Assembly (NCBI GenBank): GCA_965277835.1
Contig: OZ255841.1
Location: forward strand, 682,001 to 746,000
Length of the DNA: 64,000 bases
Direction: 5' to 3'
Source of the DNA: Arcticimaribacter sp965277835
GTDB lineage: Bacteria; Bacteroidota; Bacteroidia; Flavobacteriales; Flavobacteriaceae
Below are positions 54,234 to 63,172 of the stretch, in pieces. The stretch's first letter is position 1, and every line of letters begins with the position of its first letter. The notes under the pieces are model-generated. The model did no database searches. It had not been told where the DNA came from and was given only the letters and a program-made list of their open reading frames with translations. Made by a program: the position numbers and the translations under genes.

Positions 54234-54983
54234 TTATATAGACTTGATGATAGCAGTAAAGTCTGTGGCATTTAGTGATGCGCCACCAATAAGACCTCCA
54301 TCAACATCTGGTTTAGAGAAAATTTCTTGAGCATTTGCTGGTTTTACACTACCCCCATATAAAATAGAAACTTGGTTTGCCAAAGCTGAACCATATTGAT
54401 TCTCAATTAAGTTTCTAATAAAGCTATGCATTTCTTGTGCTTGTTCTGGGGTTGCTGTTTCTCCTGTACCAATAGCCCATACAGGTTCATATGCAAGGAT
54501 TATTCTATCCCAAGCATTTGCTTCTAACTCAAATAGAGCATTGCTAATTTGGGTTTTAACAACCTCGAAATGAGACTCAGCCTTCCTATCTTTTAATTCT
54601 TCTCCGAAACAAAAAATAACATCCATATTATGGGTTAGTGCATTTTGAACTTTCTTTGATAAAAGAGTATCGTGTTCCCCAAAATAAGCGCGTCTTTCAG
54701 AATGACCTAAAATAACCGTACGAACTCCTATGCTTAGGAGCATACTAGCTGAGACCTCTCCCGTATATGCACCCGAAACAGCTTCGTGCATATTTTGAGC
54801 GGCAACCTCAATTTTTGAATCTTTAGTCAACAAAACAGCATCTGACAAATGAATAAAAGAGGGCGCTATAATAACCCGCGTATCTCCAAAATTTTTATTC
54901 GTCTTTAAATTTTCAATTAATGAATTTGTTTCATCCTTGTCATTATTCATTTTCCAGTTTCCGGCTACAATTTTAGTTCGCAT
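54234..54983 (-). CDS. tpiA: Triose-phosphate isomerase
   Basis: Interconverts glyceraldehyde-3-phosphate and dihydroxyacetone phosphate. At 249 residues it is of full length, with GNWKMN (Lys), VILGHSERR (catalytic His), AYEPVWAIGTG (catalytic Glu and flexible loop) and LYGGSVKPANA for the phosphate. It lies between DUF1599 and prmA, an order seen in other Bacteroidota. Confidence 0.98.
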   Translation of the reverse strand: MRTKIVAGNWKMNNDKDETNSLIENLKTNKNFGDTRVIIAPSFIHLSDAVLLTKDSKIEVAAQNMHEAVSGAYTGEVSASMLLSIGVRTVILGHSERRAYFGEHDTLLSKKVQNALTHNMDVIFCFGEELKDRKAESHFEVVKTQISNALFELEANAWDRIILAYEPVWAIGTGETATPEQAQEMHSFIRNLIENQYGSALANQVSILYGGSVKPANAQEIFSKPDVDGGLIGGASLNATDFTAIIKSI

Positions 54984-55002
54984 ATTTTATGTTTTTTTAT
55001 AA

Positions 55003-55545
55003 TTAATTTTGCAAATCTAAATGAATTAAAGCGAAAACAGCATAATTAATTATATCCTGATAGTTTGCATCAATTCCCTCGCTCACAATTGTTTTTCCCT
55101 GATTATCTTCAATTTGTTTTACTCTCAAAAGTTTTTGCAAAATCAAATCGGTTAATGAACTTACTCTCATGTCGCGCCAAGCTTCGCCATAGTCATGATT
55201 TTTGGCTTGCATAAGATCAAAAGTCTTCTTAAGATATTTATTATATAAGTCTATTGCATCGTTTGTTTTTAAATCAGGTTGCTCAGGCACTCCTAACTCC
55301 AATTGTATTAATGCCATCAGCGAATAATTAATTATCCCTTTAAACTCACTTACCTGATCCTCTTCAATCTTCTGTTCTTCAACATCTTGTATAGTTCTTA
55401 TTCGCTGAGCTTTTATAAATATTTGATCTGTTAAAGAAGGTAGCCTCAAAATTCTCCAGGCTGTCCCATAATCTTTCATTTTATTAATAAATAATTCTTT
55501 ACACAAATTTGTAATCTCTTTGTAGTGTTCTTCTGTAGATTTCAT
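55003..55545 (-). CDS. DUF1599 protein (tandem repeat)
   Basis: A 180-residue protein of the nucleotide-modification-associated (DUF1599) family. It is an internal duplication: KMKDYGTAWRILRLPSLTDQ near residue 20 matches KNHDYGEAWRDMRVSSLTDL near 115, and each is followed by KAQRIRTIQD or KLLRVKQIED and a helix ending in IINY. The role is unknown; the family lies between folP and tpiA in many Bacteroidota. Confidence 0.85.
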   Translation of the reverse strand: MKSTEEHYKEITNLCKELFINKMKDYGTAWRILRLPSLTDQIFIKAQRIRTIQDVEEQKIEEDQVSEFKGIINYSLMALIQLELGVPEQPDLKTNDAIDLYNKYLKKTFDLMQAKNHDYGEAWRDMRVSSLTDLILQKLLRVKQIEDNQGKTIVSEGIDANYQDIINYAVFALIHLDLQN

Positions 55546-55614
55546 AAGTATAACAAATATGTGTAAATTTCGTTTAATTTTTTAAGCCTTTCAAAATATT
55601 CCTAAAAATTATAT

Positions 55615-56454
55615 ATGGATATTATTCATAAAACATCAATCAACTGCAAAGGAAGATTAATTGAGTTTTCTAAACCCAAAGTTATGGGTATTCTAAATCT
55701 TACTCCAGATTCTTTTTTCGATGGAGGAAAACATAATAATATAGTAACTGCGTTAAAGCATTGTGAAAAAATAATAAGTGAAGGCGTTGATTTTATTGAT
55801 TTAGGCGCGTATAGCTCGAAACCTAATGCCAAAAAAGTTAGCATAGAAGATGAAAAAAAACGGTTATTACCTGTCTTAGAAAACTTAATCTCAGAGTTCC
55901 CCGATGCACTTTTTTCCATTGATACCTTTAGAGCAGAAATTGCAGCTGAAACTTTAGATAGAGGAGCAGCAATTATAAATGACATATCAGCAGGTACATT
56001 AGATGACAAAATGTTAGCTACCGTGGCACATTATCAAGTTCCTTTTATTGCAATGCATATGCAAGGAACACCTAGTACTATGCAGATTAATCCAAAATAT
56101 AATAATGTTATTGATGAGATAACATATTTTTTCTCAGAAAGAATAAAAAAAATATATGACTCAGGAATAAATGACTTGATATTAGACCCAGGGTTTGGAT
56201 TTGGAAAAACAATAGCTCATAATTTTGAAATACTAAACGGGCTAGATTTTTTTCAAAATTTCGGGCTACCAGTTTTAGCGGGAGTTTCTAGAAAATCTAT
56301 GATTTATAAAACTTTAAATACAACTCCTGAAAAGGCTTTGAATGGAACTTCTGTACTTCATGCAGTTGCTCTGCTCAAAAAAGCTCAAATTCTTAGAGTT
56401 CATGATGTAAAAGAAGCAAAAGAATGTATTGATTTAATAGACGTACTTCAATAG
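55615..56454 (+). CDS. folP: Dihydropteroate synthase
   Basis: Joins para-aminobenzoate to dihydropterin in folate synthesis and is the target of sulfonamides. The 279-residue barrel shows MGILNLTPDSFFDGGKH, IDTFRAE, INDISAG, AMHMQGTP, LDPGFGFGKT, GVSRKSMI and the terminal RVHDVKEAKE. It is divergent from DUF1599 and followed by cdaA 29 bases later. Confidence 0.97.
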   Translation: MDIIHKTSINCKGRLIEFSKPKVMGILNLTPDSFFDGGKHNNIVTALKHCEKIISEGVDFIDLGAYSSKPNAKKVSIEDEKKRLLPVLENLISEFPDALFSIDTFRAEIAAETLDRGAAIINDISAGTLDDKMLATVAHYQVPFIAMHMQGTPSTMQINPKYNNVIDEITYFFSERIKKIYDSGINDLILDPGFGFGKTIAHNFEILNGLDFFQNFGLPVLAGVSRKSMIYKTLNTTPEKALNGTSVLHAVALLKKAQILRVHDVKEAKECIDLIDVLQ

Positions 56455-56483
56455 TTTTTCTAATTTTACAAAAACCTCGACCC

Positions 56484-57275
56484 TTGGACAATCTAAGTTT
56501 TCTTGAAGTCAGTTTTATAGATATAACCGATATTATTTTGGTTGCTCTTCTTTTATATTATTTATATAAACTCGTAAAAGGAACTGTTGCAATAAATATT
56601 TTTCTTGGAATTGTTATTATATACCTTATCTGGGTATTAACCGATGCATTAAACATGAATGTTTTAAGTAATATTCTTGGGAAATTTATTAGTGTTGGTT
56701 TTTTTGCCCTTATTGTTGTTTTTCAACAAGAAATCAGGAAATTCCTTTTATTAATAGGTTCGACCAATTATACTAGCAGAAAAAATTTATTTCGTTATTT
56801 TAATTTTTTAAAACAACAGCCCACCGAAGTTGTCAAACTAAATTTATCTATCCTTACAACCGCTTGCGAAAAAATGGCAAGCGAAAAAACAGGGGCGCTT
56901 ATTGTAATTGAACGTTCTAATTCTCTAGATTTTTTAACAAACACAGGAGACCGAACTAAAATAGAAATTTTCTCTCAAATATTAGAAACGATTTTTTGTA
57001 AAAATAGTCCACTACATGATGGTGCTATTATTATAAGAAACAACACTATTGTCGCTACACGGGTAATACTTCCGATCTCTGATTCTAATTCAATACCTAA
57101 GCGTTTTGGTCTTCGGCATCGTGCTGGTGTTGGAATATCTGAAAAAACCGATGCTTTAGTTATTATAGTTTCAGAAGAACGGGGCACAATAACTTATATA
57201 AAAAATGGGGAGTTTATGAGTATTTCTTCTATTGAAAAATTAAGAAGAACGCTAAGCGAAGATTTATCGTTCTAA
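56484..57275 (+). CDS. cdaA: Diadenylate cyclase CdaA
   Basis: Makes cyclic di-AMP from two ATP. The 263-residue protein has three N-terminal helices (about 15-75: IILVALLLYYLYKLV onward) and a DAC domain with the catalytic LHDGAIIIRNN (Asp-Gly-Ala) and RFGLRHRAGVG (Arg-His-Arg) motifs. It starts at TTG: no in-frame ATG precedes the helices. The regulator CdaR is not recognisable beside it. Confidence 0.93.
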   Translation: MDNLSFLEVSFIDITDIILVALLLYYLYKLVKGTVAINIFLGIVIIYLIWVLTDALNMNVLSNILGKFISVGFFALIVVFQQEIRKFLLLIGSTNYTSRKNLFRYFNFLKQQPTEVVKLNLSILTTACEKMASEKTGALIVIERSNSLDFLTNTGDRTKIEIFSQILETIFCKNSPLHDGAIIIRNNTIVATRVILPISDSNSIPKRFGLRHRAGVGISEKTDALVIIVSEERGTITYIKNGEFMSISSIEKLRRTLSEDLSF

Positions 57276-57280
57276 AAATC

Positions 57281-59041
57281 TTAGTTAACTTCAACAAACT
57301 GAGCCTGATGAAGTTTTTGATAATACCCTTCTTTCTTATTCAATAGCTCTTTATGTGTACCTACTTCTACAATTTTTCCATTATCCATAACAATAACTTT
57401 ATCAGCATTTTGAATAGTTGCCAAACGATGTGCTATTATAATTGAAGTTTTGTCTTCGGTTATATGTTTTGTAGCATTCTGAATTAATTCTTCGGAATAC
57501 GAATCAATAGAAGACGTTGCCTCGTCTAAGACTAAAATTGCAGGGTTGGTCAAAAAAGCTCTTAAAAAAGCTATTAATTGACGTTGCCCCATAGACAGCA
57601 TAGCCCCTCTTTCTTTTACATTATATTGATATCCTCCTGGCAATGAATTAATAAATTGATGTACCCCTATTTTCTTTGCGGCAATCTGAACATCTTCTAA
57701 GGTGATTTTAGAATTATATAATGTTATATTATTGTATATGGTGTCTGCAAAAAGAAAAACATCTTGGAGAACAACAGCTACATTCTTTCGTAAATTTTCG
57801 ACAGAATAATCTCGAATAGAGGTGTCATCAATTCTTATGTCGCCCGAATCAAACTCGTATAAACGAGAAAGCAAATTGATAATTGTTGATTTCCCTGCTC
57901 CTGTTGCGCCTACAATAGCAATCTTTTCGCCAGGTTGAACCTCTATATTAATTCCTTTCAAAACTTCTTCTCCTTCTATATACGAAAAGTGTAAATTCTT
58001 AATTTCAATTTTTCCCTGTATTTTATTAGAAATAAAAGTACCCTTATCTTCAATTTGGCTTTCTGTTTCAAGGACATCAAAAACTCGATTAGCAGCAACC
58101 ATGCCCATTTGTAATGTATTAAACTTATCTGCAATTTGTCTTAATGGGCGAAATAACATTTGCGATAACTGAATAAATAAAAATATAGTCCCTAAAGACA
58201 CACTACCATTAGATATTACGTTCAAACCACCATACCATACTAATAAACCAATAGTTATAGAAGTAGATATCTCAGCTATAGGAAAAAAAATAGAGTTAAA
58301 CCATACGGTTTTTAACCACGCTTTTTTATGCTTATTATTAATTTTTATAAAAGACTCCTGCTCGAGTAATTCTCTATTAAAGAGCTGAACTATTTTCATT
58401 CCACTGATACGCTCTTGAACAAAAGTATTTAAATCTGCCACTTGCTTTCTTACATCTTCGAAAGCCCGTTTCATTGATTTTTGAAACACCCGAGTGGCAT
58501 ATAAAATCACGGGTAATACAGAAAATACAATGAGCGATAACTTCCAATTTACATAGAGCATAATAACTGCAACAACCAACATCTTAAGTAAGTCGGCAAC
58601 AATCATAAACAAACCTTGACTAAATATACTTGCAATTGTTTCGATATCACTAACTGCACGAGTAACCAAACGCCCGACAGCAGAAGTGTCAAAATATGAC
58701 ATTTTAAATCGAATTAATTTTTGGAATAACTCCATGCGGATATCTTTTACTATCATTTGCCCAAGCCAGTTCGCATAATAAATAAATATAAATTGAAACA
58801 CTGCTTCTAAAGTGAGCGTAATCAGCATCAATAAAGAAAAGAATAAGAGACCGTTATAATCTTTTGGAATAATATAATCATCCACTACTATCTTAAGCAG
58901 ATAAGGGCTAAGAACAGAGAAAAAAGACAATAAAACTGCAGAAATTAAAACTAGATAATAAGTTCCTCGATAAGGTTTTGAATACCTCATCAGCTTATTA
59001 AACAACTTGATGTCAAAAAGTTTTACTGCAATTTTTTTCAT
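57281..59041 (-). CDS. ABC transporter with fused membrane and ATPase domains
   Basis: A 586-residue half-transporter of the exporter type (MsbA/multidrug-like). Six helices fill the first 320 residues, then the ATPase: Walker A VGATGAGKSTIINLL, Q-loop, signature LSMGQRQLIAF (the usual LSGGQ has Met here) and Walker B ILVLDEATSSID. It should work as a homodimer or with another half-transporter. Its start overlaps the end of truA by four bases. Lipid, drug or peptide export cannot be resolved. Confidence 0.92.
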   Translation of the reverse strand: MKKIAVKLFDIKLFNKLMRYSKPYRGTYYLVLISAVLLSFFSVLSPYLLKIVVDDYIIPKDYNGLLFFSLLMLITLTLEAVFQFIFIYYANWLGQMIVKDIRMELFQKLIRFKMSYFDTSAVGRLVTRAVSDIETIASIFSQGLFMIVADLLKMLVVAVIMLYVNWKLSLIVFSVLPVILYATRVFQKSMKRAFEDVRKQVADLNTFVQERISGMKIVQLFNRELLEQESFIKINNKHKKAWLKTVWFNSIFFPIAEISTSITIGLLVWYGGLNVISNGSVSLGTIFLFIQLSQMLFRPLRQIADKFNTLQMGMVAANRVFDVLETESQIEDKGTFISNKIQGKIEIKNLHFSYIEGEEVLKGINIEVQPGEKIAIVGATGAGKSTIINLLSRLYEFDSGDIRIDDTSIRDYSVENLRKNVAVVLQDVFLFADTIYNNITLYNSKITLEDVQIAAKKIGVHQFINSLPGGYQYNVKERGAMLSMGQRQLIAFLRAFLTNPAILVLDEATSSIDSYSEELIQNATKHITEDKTSIIIAHRLATIQNADKVIVMDNGKIVEVGTHKELLNKKEGYYQKLHQAQFVEVN

Positions 59042-59790
59042 TCTTTTCTAAATATTGTTTTTGGGTATTGAATATCCGTAAGGTATAACCCATGTGCAGG
59101 AACAGAAAACCCTGCTTTGCTTCTTTCTTTACTTTCTATAATTAATTCTAATTCTTTTAATGAGGTTTTATGAAGACCAACATCAAGAAGTGTGCCTACA
59201 ATAGCACGAACCATATTACGTAAAAAACGGTTAGCAGTTATAGTAAATATATAGTTATGGTTCATCAGTTCCCAATGTGCATATTTAATATCGCAAAAAA
59301 AAGTTTTTACATCGGTATTTGTTTTTGAAAACGCCTCGAAATCTTTAAACTCTTTAATTCGTTCTGCAGCTTCATTCATTCTGTCCAAATCTAAATTATA
59401 TTTAAATAAATAGCTAAGCCCGTTATTAAACGGATTTTTATGTGTAGAAATATGGTACTCGTAAGTACGTGAAATTGCATCGAAACGAGCATGAGCATCA
59501 TCTTTAACAGGTGTTATTGAATGAATTGCAATGTCAGAACTCAAATATTGGTTTAATAAATGAACTAAATTATTAGATGTATTAGCTGGTATTATTGCAT
59601 CAAAGTGGGCAACCATCAAACGAGCATGTACTCCAGTGTCTGTTCTCCCTGCGCCAGTAATTTTAATAGGAGATTTTAATATTCTAGAAAACGCTTCTTC
59701 TAATGTTTCTTGTACACTTATAGCATTAGGTTGGAGTTGCCATCCATGAAAAGGTGTCCCGAGATAAGAGAGATTAACAAAATAGCGCAC
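59038..59790 (-). CDS. truA: tRNA pseudouridine(38-40) synthase
   Basis: Makes pseudouridine at positions 38-40 of tRNA. I start it at a GTG at 59790, since the family begins M-R-Y-F-x-L-x-x-x-G-T and the chain reads RYFVNLSYLGTPFHGWQLQ; the frame remains open to a TTG six codons upstream. The catalytic Asp lies in GAGRTDTGVHARLM and FLRNMVRAIVGTLLDVG is the second conserved block. Length 250 residues, normal. Confidence 0.93.
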   Translation of the reverse strand: MRYFVNLSYLGTPFHGWQLQPNAISVQETLEEAFSRILKSPIKITGAGRTDTGVHARLMVAHFDAIIPANTSNNLVHLLNQYLSSDIAIHSITPVKDDAHARFDAISRTYEYHISTHKNPFNNGLSYLFKYNLDLDRMNEAAERIKEFKDFEAFSKTNTDVKTFFCDIKYAHWELMNHNYIFTITANRFLRNMVRAIVGTLLDVGLHKTSLKELELIIESKERSKAGFSVPAHGLYLTDIQYPKTIFRKE

Positions 59791-59898
59791 GGATATTCTT
59801 TCTAGCAAAGATATTAGAATATAAAGAGATGCAAAATATTATTGCTTTTGCTTTTATTATTTAAGATTTAAATTAATTTGTACTCAAAACATTGTCTT

Positions 59899-60408
59899 TT
59901 GAAAAAAATATTACTTCTATCGGATACTCATAGTTATATTGATAATCGCATACTCCAATACGCCAAAGAAAGTGATGAAATTTGGCATGCTGGTGATATT
60001 GGAAATTTAAGCATAACAGACCAATTAGAAGAGATAAAGCCTCTTAGAGCTGTTTATGGAAATATTGACAATCAAAAAATAAGGGTTACTTTCCCTGAAG
60101 TACAGCATTTCTTTTGTGAAAAAGTTGAAGTAATTATAACACATATTGGCGGATACCCTGGTCGTTATACTCAAAAAGCAAAAGCGTTGTTATCTGAGTA
60201 TTCCCCTAAACTATTTATCTCTGGACACTCTCATATCCTAAAGGTTATGCAAGATAAAAAAAACGACTTGCTGCACATGAACCCTGGAGCAGTAGGTATT
60301 CATGGGTTTCATAAAATGAGAACAATGCTTCGCTTTGAAATTGATCAACAAAAAATTCAAAACCTTGAAGTAATTGAACTAGGCGTTCGTGGAGCTATGA
60401 AAATTTAG
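59899..60408 (+). CDS. YfcE-type metallophosphoesterase
   Basis: A 169-residue calcineurin-like phosphodiesterase. I start it at a TTG at 59899 so that it begins KKILLLSDTHSY as its relatives do; a TTG seven codons upstream is the longer alternative. Metal ligands follow: SDTHSY, HAGDIGN, YGNIDNQ, ITHIGGYPG and SGHSHILK. Substrate unknown. Its stop interlocks with that of the convergent DUF4293 gene. Confidence 0.9.
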   Translation: MKKILLLSDTHSYIDNRILQYAKESDEIWHAGDIGNLSITDQLEEIKPLRAVYGNIDNQKIRVTFPEVQHFFCEKVEVIITHIGGYPGRYTQKAKALLSEYSPKLFISGHSHILKVMQDKKNDLLHMNPGAVGIHGFHKMRTMLRFEIDQQKIQNLEVIELGVRGAMKI

Positions 60409-60800
60409 CGTAAACGGTCTATAGAACGGACTAACGCTTCATCTTTACGAATATATTTATTTGCCAATAACAAACCACACCAAGAGACTAACGCACAACC
60501 AAATCGTAACAGTACTGTTGTGTTTAAAACATCTATACTTTTGAAAAAATTAGTAGCAATAGAAAGTTCTAATACTATTGATACAATCAATATAAATATA
60601 TTTATACGGAATTGTACGTTCCGTTTTGAGAACATAAATATGCTAAATATCGTAAGACCAACGAGTAATAGTGGTACATAATTTAATAGCTGTTGAATCG
60701 TCTTACTCGCCTGAACTTCTAACTCAGGAAATAAGAAAAAAGTTAATAGCGTAATAAGGAAAAAGGCTATTAAATATAAAGATTGAATTCTTTGAAGCAT
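60405..60800 (-). CDS. DUF4293 membrane protein
   Basis: A 131-residue inner-membrane protein with four helices (about 8-27, 40-58, 66-84, 97-113) opening MLQRIQSLYLIAFFLITLL as the DUF4293 family does. Members lie beside rho in Bacteroidota, and here rho starts on the other side of a shared promoter region. Function unknown. Confidence 0.82.
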   Translation of the reverse strand: MLQRIQSLYLIAFFLITLLTFFLFPELEVQASKTIQQLLNYVPLLLVGLTIFSIFMFSKRNVQFRINIFILIVSIVLELSIATNFFKSIDVLNTTVLLRFGCALVSWCGLLLANKYIRKDEALVRSIDRLR

Positions 60801-60843
60801 TATTTTTTTTCAAAATTAATTATTTTTAGGTTGTGGTTGTATA

Positions 60844-60851
60844 TATTTTTG
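60844..60851 (+). promoter_or_regulatory. Putative -7 element of rho
   Basis: TATTTTTG matches TAnnTTTG; the -33 region has no exact TTTG. Transcription from here would give a leader of about 90 bases before the ATG at 60948. Confidence 0.4.
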
Positions 60852-60947
60852 TAATATTGCCAATACAATCACCACCTTAGTTGGTTGTTTTCAAGAAAAA
60901 TTTCACGCTTACTTAAAACTTTACAAGTAAGAGAACTTCATAAAAAA

Positions 60948-62582
60948 ATGTACGAGATTTCAGAGTTAAAAAACAAAAAGCTTGCCGACCTACAGGTTAT
61001 TGCTAAAAGCATTGGTATAAAGCGCATTACAAGTCTAAAGAAAACAGATTTAATTTATCAAATTATAGATAGCGTTTCTGCCAACCCAGATATACTTAAA
61101 AAACCTGCTGTTGAACAGCCTGAAGTTAAGCCTAATGCTAATAAGCCCAAGCCTAATACCAATAAGCCTAATGCTAACAAGCCTGTAAAGAATAAAGTAA
61201 CTGTAAAAAACAAAGTAGCTGTAAAAGACGACAGTAAACAAAATCATAAGCCTGCTGGAGATAAGGAACAAAAAAGCCCTCCAGTAAAAGAAAAAAGACC
61301 TCAGCACAATAATAATAGAGAACAAAATAATAGAGACCAATCGAAAGAACAGTCTAAAAGCGATTTTAAACAAAATGGGAATGGAAACCCAAATCAAAAA
61401 AAGAAAAACGGAGAAATTAATCATAATAAAGATAGACGTAACCGATATAAAGAACCAGACTATGAATTCGAAGGTATAATTGAATCCGAAGGGGTACTCG
61501 ATGTTATGACAGAAGGATATGGTTTTTTACGTTCGTCAGATTATCATTATTTATCATCTCCCGATGATGTATATGTATCGCAATCTCAAATTCGTTTATT
61601 TGGACTGAAAACTGGAGATACCGTACTTGGAACAGTACGTCCTCCAAAAGAAGGAGAAAAATATTTTCCGTTAATTAAAGTAAATAAAATTAATGGTCTT
61701 GATCCAAAAATAGTACGCGATCGCGTATCATTTGAACATCTTACACCGCTTTTCCCACAAGAAAAGTTTAAGCTAGCAGAAAAACAAAGTACTATTTCTA
61801 CCCGAATTATTGATTTATTTTCACCTATTGGTAAAGGACAACGAGGCATGATTGTCTCTCAGCCTAAAACAGGTAAAACAATGCTTTTAAAAGATATTGC
61901 AAACGCAATAGCTGCAAACCATTCCGAAGTATATCAAATTATTTTACTAATTGACGAACGCCCAGAAGAGGTTACAGACATGCAACGTAATGTAAGAGGA
62001 GAGGTTGTTGCCTCTACTTTTGATGAACCAGCAGACCGTCATGTAAAAGTGGCTAATATTGTATTAGAAAAAGCAAAACGACTTGTCGAATGTGGACATG
62101 ATGTTGTTATTCTCTTAGACTCAATTACCCGATTAGCACGTGCCTATAATACGGTTCAACCTGCTTCAGGGAAAATATTAAGTGGTGGTGTTGATGCAAA
62201 TGCGCTACACAAACCCAAAAGATTTTTTGGTGCCGCTCGTAATATTGAAAATGGAGGCTCATTATCTATTATAGCGACTGCGCTCACAGAAACAGGCTCT
62301 AAAATGGATGAGGTGATTTTTGAAGAATTTAAGGGTACTGGAAATATGGAACTTCAGCTAGATCGAAAAATATCGAACCGAAGAATTTTCCCTGCTATCG
62401 ATCTCATTTCATCTAGTACACGCCGCGATGATATTTTATTAGATGAAAGTACAGTACAACGAATGTGGATAATGCGTAAATATCTTGCGGATATGAACCC
62501 TGTTGAGGCTATGGAGTTTATAAACGAGCGCTTTAAGAAAACGCTTAACAATGAGGAGTTTTTAATCTCGATGAACTCGTAG
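60948..62582 (+). CDS. rho: Transcription termination factor Rho
   Basis: RNA-dependent ATPase that ends transcription. I start it at the ATG at 60948 (544 residues); the frame is open to a TTG 63 bases upstream, but MYEISELKNKKLADLQVIAK is the usual opening. Domains: Rho N-terminal helices 1-48, a disordered insert of about 120 residues rich in Asn, Lys, Pro and Gln (52-170), RNA-binding cold-shock-like domain (about 175-255) and ATPase with Walker A SQPKTGKTMLLK and Walker B VVILLDSITRLARAYN. The insert is typical of Bacteroidota. Confidence 0.97.
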   Translation: MYEISELKNKKLADLQVIAKSIGIKRITSLKKTDLIYQIIDSVSANPDILKKPAVEQPEVKPNANKPKPNTNKPNANKPVKNKVTVKNKVAVKDDSKQNHKPAGDKEQKSPPVKEKRPQHNNNREQNNRDQSKEQSKSDFKQNGNGNPNQKKKNGEINHNKDRRNRYKEPDYEFEGIIESEGVLDVMTEGYGFLRSSDYHYLSSPDDVYVSQSQIRLFGLKTGDTVLGTVRPPKEGEKYFPLIKVNKINGLDPKIVRDRVSFEHLTPLFPQEKFKLAEKQSTISTRIIDLFSPIGKGQRGMIVSQPKTGKTMLLKDIANAIAANHSEVYQIILLIDERPEEVTDMQRNVRGEVVASTFDEPADRHVKVANIVLEKAKRLVECGHDVVILLDSITRLARAYNTVQPASGKILSGGVDANALHKPKRFFGAARNIENGGSLSIIATALTETGSKMDEVIFEEFKGTGNMELQLDRKISNRRIFPAIDLISSSTRRDDILLDESTVQRMWIMRKYLADMNPVEAMEFINERFKKTLNNEEFLISMNS

Positions 62583-62616
62583 GTTTATCTATCTCCTATT
62601 ATTTTCCTCGTAAACG

Positions 62617-62648
62617 CACAATTTCTTCTTTTAAAAGAAGAAATTGTG
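62617..62648. terminator. Terminator between rho and rpsT
   Basis: A perfect 14-base-pair stem (62617-62630 with 62635-62648) with a TTAA loop, between the convergent rho and rpsT genes. The stem is A/T-rich with CAC/GTG at its base. Confidence 0.72.
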
Positions 62649-62713
62649 ACTTAATTTATTGTTGTTTATCGGCTTAGTTCTTTATAACTCTACTATTTAG
62701 TAAAGTTATAAAA

Positions 62714-62965
62714 CTATAAAGCTGCTACGTGCTTAGTCAGCTTTGACTTTAAGTTTGCTGCTTTATTTGCGTGGATAATATTCTTTTTCGAAAGTTTATC
62801 TAACATAGAAGTAACGCTCCTTAATAGAGTGTCTGCCTCTGTACGGTCAGTAAGTTGTCTTAACTTTTTGACTGCGTTCCGTGTTGTTTTGTGTTGAAAA
62901 CGATTCCGTAAACGCTTTTTCTCGTTAGATCTAATTCTCTTTAATGCAGATTTATGGTTTGCCAT
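62714..62965 (-). CDS. rpsT: Ribosomal protein S20
   Basis: An 83-residue basic protein that binds 16S rRNA in the small subunit: ANHKSALKRIRSNEKKRLRN at the N terminus and VTSMLDKLSKKNIIHANKAA in the middle. Start and length are normal. tRNA-Glu lies 20 bases upstream on the same strand and is probably on the same transcript. Confidence 0.97.
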   Translation of the reverse strand: MANHKSALKRIRSNEKKRLRNRFQHKTTRNAVKKLRQLTDRTEADTLLRSVTSMLDKLSKKNIIHANKAANLKSKLTKHVAAL

Positions 62966-62985
62966 TTAAAATATTTTTAATCTTG

Positions 62986-63057
62986 TAGCCCGTAGGGGAG
63001 TCGAACCCCTCTTTCCAGGATGAAAACCTGATGTCCTAACCGATAGACGAACGGGCC
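62986..63057 (-). tRNA. tRNA-Glu (TTC)
   Basis: 72 bases; acceptor stem GGCCCGT/ACGGGCT (one G-T pair at the end), anticodon stem TCAGG/CCTGG with loop TTTTCAT, anticodon TTC, T loop TTCGACT. No CCA is encoded. A consensus promoter lies upstream and rpsT downstream. Confidence 0.95.
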
Positions 63058-63071
63058 ATTTTTTATGGTCG

Positions 63072-63102
63072 CAAATTTAAAACGAAAATAAATACTCTGC
63101 AA
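63072..63102 (-). promoter_or_regulatory. Promoter of tRNA-Glu and rpsT
   Basis: On the minus strand TTG (63100-63102), a 20-base spacer and TAAATTTG (63072-63079) fit the Bacteroidota consensus, 14 bases before the tRNA. Confidence 0.55.
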
Positions 63103-63172
63103 CCCTTTTGTTAAATTTTAATTCCATCTTTAATTATATATATTTTGAGCGAAAATAATTTGCTATGCCTTA

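Noticed and set aside
61050..61424. Minus-strand ORF of 124 codons opposite the Rho insert, looking like a hydrophobic membrane protein
   Set aside because: The hydrophobic, Ile/Leu/Phe-rich pattern is the reverse complement of the Asn/Lys-rich linker of Rho, an artefact of A-rich codons.
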